Assembly: GCA_946628415.1 (NCBI GenBank)
Contig: CAMOWK010000004.1
Coordinates: 1 to 64,000 of the forward strand
Reading direction: 5' to 3'
Source of the DNA: an uncultured Lachnospiraceae bacterium
Lineage (GTDB): Bacteria; Bacillota; Clostridia; Lachnospirales; Lachnospiraceae
DNA length: 64,000 bases
Positions 62,403 through 64,000 of this stretch are shown in pieces (position 1 is the first letter of the stretch; each line of letters starts with the position of its first letter). Both the position numbers and the translations under genes were made by a program. The notes below the pieces were generated by a model that worked only from the letters and a program-made list of their open reading frames with translations, was not told the origin of the DNA and made no database searches.

Positions 62403-62437
62403 TTGTTGCGCTTTTGTTACTACACTGCTGATATAAT
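62403..62437 (+). promoter_or_regulatory. SARP-like heptamer promoter of the secreted-protein gene
   Basis: TTGTTGC (62403), TTGTTAC (62414) and CTGCTGA (62425) lie at exact 11-bp intervals, and TATAAT (62432-62437) starts seven bases after the third, as at 51625-51659. The two upstream heptamers are well conserved, the third poorly. Confidence 0.72.
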
Positions 62438-62489
62438 CTCACTAATACTAGTGGTAGTTTAATTCAGTAGGTAAAAAAGAGGAATGTCT

Positions 62490-64000
62490 ATGAGGAAGAA
62501 TAAACTAATAATTAAAGCAGTAGCGACGCTTACGGCGATCTCCTTTGCATTTACATATCTTCCTGCTATGTCGGGGACATATGATGCAAGTAGTGTATAT
62601 GCTGCTACAGCCACGGACAGTACCGGAAGTGGAGACACCACAGGTGGTAATACTACAGGCGGTGCTATTTCGGGTGGTGATCTGAGCGGTAATGATGCAG
62701 ATGACAGCTATGTATATGAAAAACCATACAGTATAGCTGAGACAGGAGCCAAGCCTGCATTTACAGCATATAGCAATATGGAGGATTGGAAGGGAAGAGA
62801 ATCCTTCGATGCTCCTGAAAATACGTATGCACTTCAGTGTGCTACCGGCGCCAGCGCAGGTGATACTGTGCTTTACTTTGCTATAAAGTATAAAGATAGT
62901 AGTGGAGTAGTGAGAACACAGTATGTATTCCCTCATGTCGACGGTGCTGCCAGAAGCCGCGCATTACTTGAACATTATGGTGATAAAGACAAAATAAATA
63001 CTACTTATGGTTCGAAGATAGCGAAGGAACTAGGCTATCAGGAAGGAACAGTTGAGGAGGCGGCGCCTCTTGCCGCATGGACTATTCAAGATTTTATCTT
63101 TGAGGCAGAAGCTGATATCAGTACGGTTCTTCGTATAAATGTTTATGTTGAGAGAGGACAGTGGACTGCACAGGGAATTAATTTATATAGTGTTACAAAA
63201 TATACCGGATACGAGGAATATGGTCTTATTTCCGGTCAGAAGTTTCTTGATTATGAAGGGACGCTTATAGCGGATGTTAAGGCTAAAAACGCCGGATCAC
63301 AGCTATATTTCCAGACCAGCGGATCGGATACTGTGCATTCTGTTGGCGGTACTTTTAAGACCGCAGTTCTTACAAATTATCCGGCAGGATCAAGAACCGA
63401 AAAGAAACTCACTGATGATGATTCTATGTATTCACTTAGAGTGGATTTTGCCGATGTGGCCGGTGGCGGCCTTGAGTGTTTTCTTAATCCTAAGGCAAAA
63501 ACCATAGGCGAGAGCGGTATTTATGAGCAGATGGCGATGGAACTCCAGTATAAGGATACAAATGGATGGACCAGAAAAGTTACACTGCCTATACTTATAA
63601 ACAGTTATGCCATGACAAAGCGTAATCTTAAGGATAGTATTACACTCGGTTTCGCACAGAGAGGTGATACCGTTGCATTCCAAGGTTATCTCCCGGGATT
63701 TAGTTCGATAATCGGTAATCCTATAGTTTATGCAGGAGATTCAGCAAGGTCTCAGATTAAGGACAAGGGTGGAATCGAGATTCCATCAAGTACCGTATCT
63801 AATTATCTAAAAAAGTGGGGACTCATTTCCGATAAGTACGCTTCAGATGATTTTGGTTTATCCGGAGTTTCTATATATAAGGGTGGATGTATGCCTTATA
63901 TCCTTGATGGTACTGACAGTAATGGGGCATCAGTCAAGGGGGCTACAGTTGATTTTGTTTTCCAAAACAAATATCCTTTGCAGTATTATACAATTACTGC
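62490..64000 (+). CDS. Large secreted protein (partial, runs off the window)
   Basis: The ATG at 62490 (AGAGGA 6-7 nt upstream) opens a frame with no stop through the last base, at least 503 residues. It has a signal peptide (LTAISFAFTYLPAMSGTYDA), a Thr/Gly/Ser-rich linker (about 42-70) and repeating beta-rich segments without catalytic motifs I recognise (GFAQRGDTVAFQGYLPGF, VYVERGQWTAQGINLYSV). It shares its promoter type with the T4SS-like operon, so it is a candidate surface adhesin, pilus-associated protein or substrate. Confidence 0.82.
   Translation, partial: MRKNKLIIKAVATLTAISFAFTYLPAMSGTYDASSVYAATATDSTGSGDTTGGNTTGGAISGGDLSGNDADDSYVYEKPYSIAETGAKPAFTAYSNMEDWKGRESFDAPENTYALQCATGASAGDTVLYFAIKYKDSSGVVRTQYVFPHVDGAARSRALLEHYGDKDKINTTYGSKIAKELGYQEGTVEEAAPLAAWTIQDFIFEAEADISTVLRINVYVERGQWTAQGINLYSVTKYTGYEEYGLISGQKFLDYEGTLIADVKAKNAGSQLYFQTSGSDTVHSVGGTFKTAVLTNYPAGSRTEKKLTDDDSMYSLRVDFADVAGGGLECFLNPKAKTIGESGIYEQMAMELQYKDTNGWTRKVTLPILINSYAMTKRNLKDSITLGFAQRGDTVAFQGYLPGFSSIIGNPIVYAGDSARSQIKDKGGIEIPSSTVSNYLKKWGLISDKYASDDFGLSGVSIYKGGCMPYILDGTDSNGASVKGATVDFVFQNKYPLQYYTIT

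Overview
The window looks like a chromosome segment of a low-to-mid GC, Gram-positive anaerobe of the Clostridia, most likely Lachnospiraceae and close to Butyrivibrio or Pseudobutyrivibrio. The grounds are strong GGAGG-type ribosome sites, many two-component and ABC-exporter cassettes, a glycoside hydrolase family 3 enzyme with reversed domain order (described from Butyrivibrio and Ruminococcus), a secreted deacetylase with tandem surface repeats, and SpoIIE/RsbU-type and SleB-type proteins. The assignment is inferred from content; no rRNA or tRNA gene was recognised.

Layout. 1-2050 is a visibly AT-richer acquired patch: gene remnants, a MqsR-type toxin with a MqsA-Panacea fusion antitoxin behind twin operators, and a Nudix gene truncated at the junction. 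2055-2990 is a bile acid:sodium symporter-family carrier. 3095-8666 is a MacB/FtsX-type ABC exporter with its own OmpR-type regulator and kinase. 8697-11320 is an ABC-2 exporter with a LytTR regulator and DUF3021 partner, with two LytTR-like sites 21 bp apart. 11528-13207 (minus) is a second ABC-2 exporter. 13474-19761 holds a radical SAM protein, a secreted polysaccharide deacetylase, a membrane protein of unknown function, a patatin and a HAD phosphatase.

20404-24968 is a notable acylation locus: an acyltransferase-like membrane protein broken by an in-frame TGA, an AMP-forming acyl ligase, an acyl carrier protein and an apolipoprotein N-acyltransferase-like enzyme. 25189-31430 holds an orphan prepilin-like protein, a DUF1963 membrane protein, a diguanylate cyclase and a second two-component system. 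31597-41272 is rich in sulfur chemistry (two cysteine synthase-type enzymes, LarE, MnmA, MetY), interrupted by the GH3 enzyme and a PP2C phosphatase. 41465-47432 holds zinc-ribbon/TPM proteins, a degenerate tandem GGDEF protein, RNase HI and a CPBP protease.

47549-64000 is the most interesting part. A SleB-type wall hydrolase, a response regulator with a SARP-type output domain, a membrane protein and a LytS-like kinase form one tight operon. Next comes a compact type IV secretion-like operon (VirB2-like pilin, VirD4, VirB6-like, giant VirB4 with an acidic repeat tail, STAS protein) and then a large secreted protein running off the window. No relaxase, integrase or attachment site is visible. 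The T4SS operon and the secreted-protein gene share an almost identical promoter: three heptamers at exact 11-bp spacing abutting a perfect TATAAT. This is the kind of site SARP regulators bind, so the upstream regulator probably controls both as one regulon.
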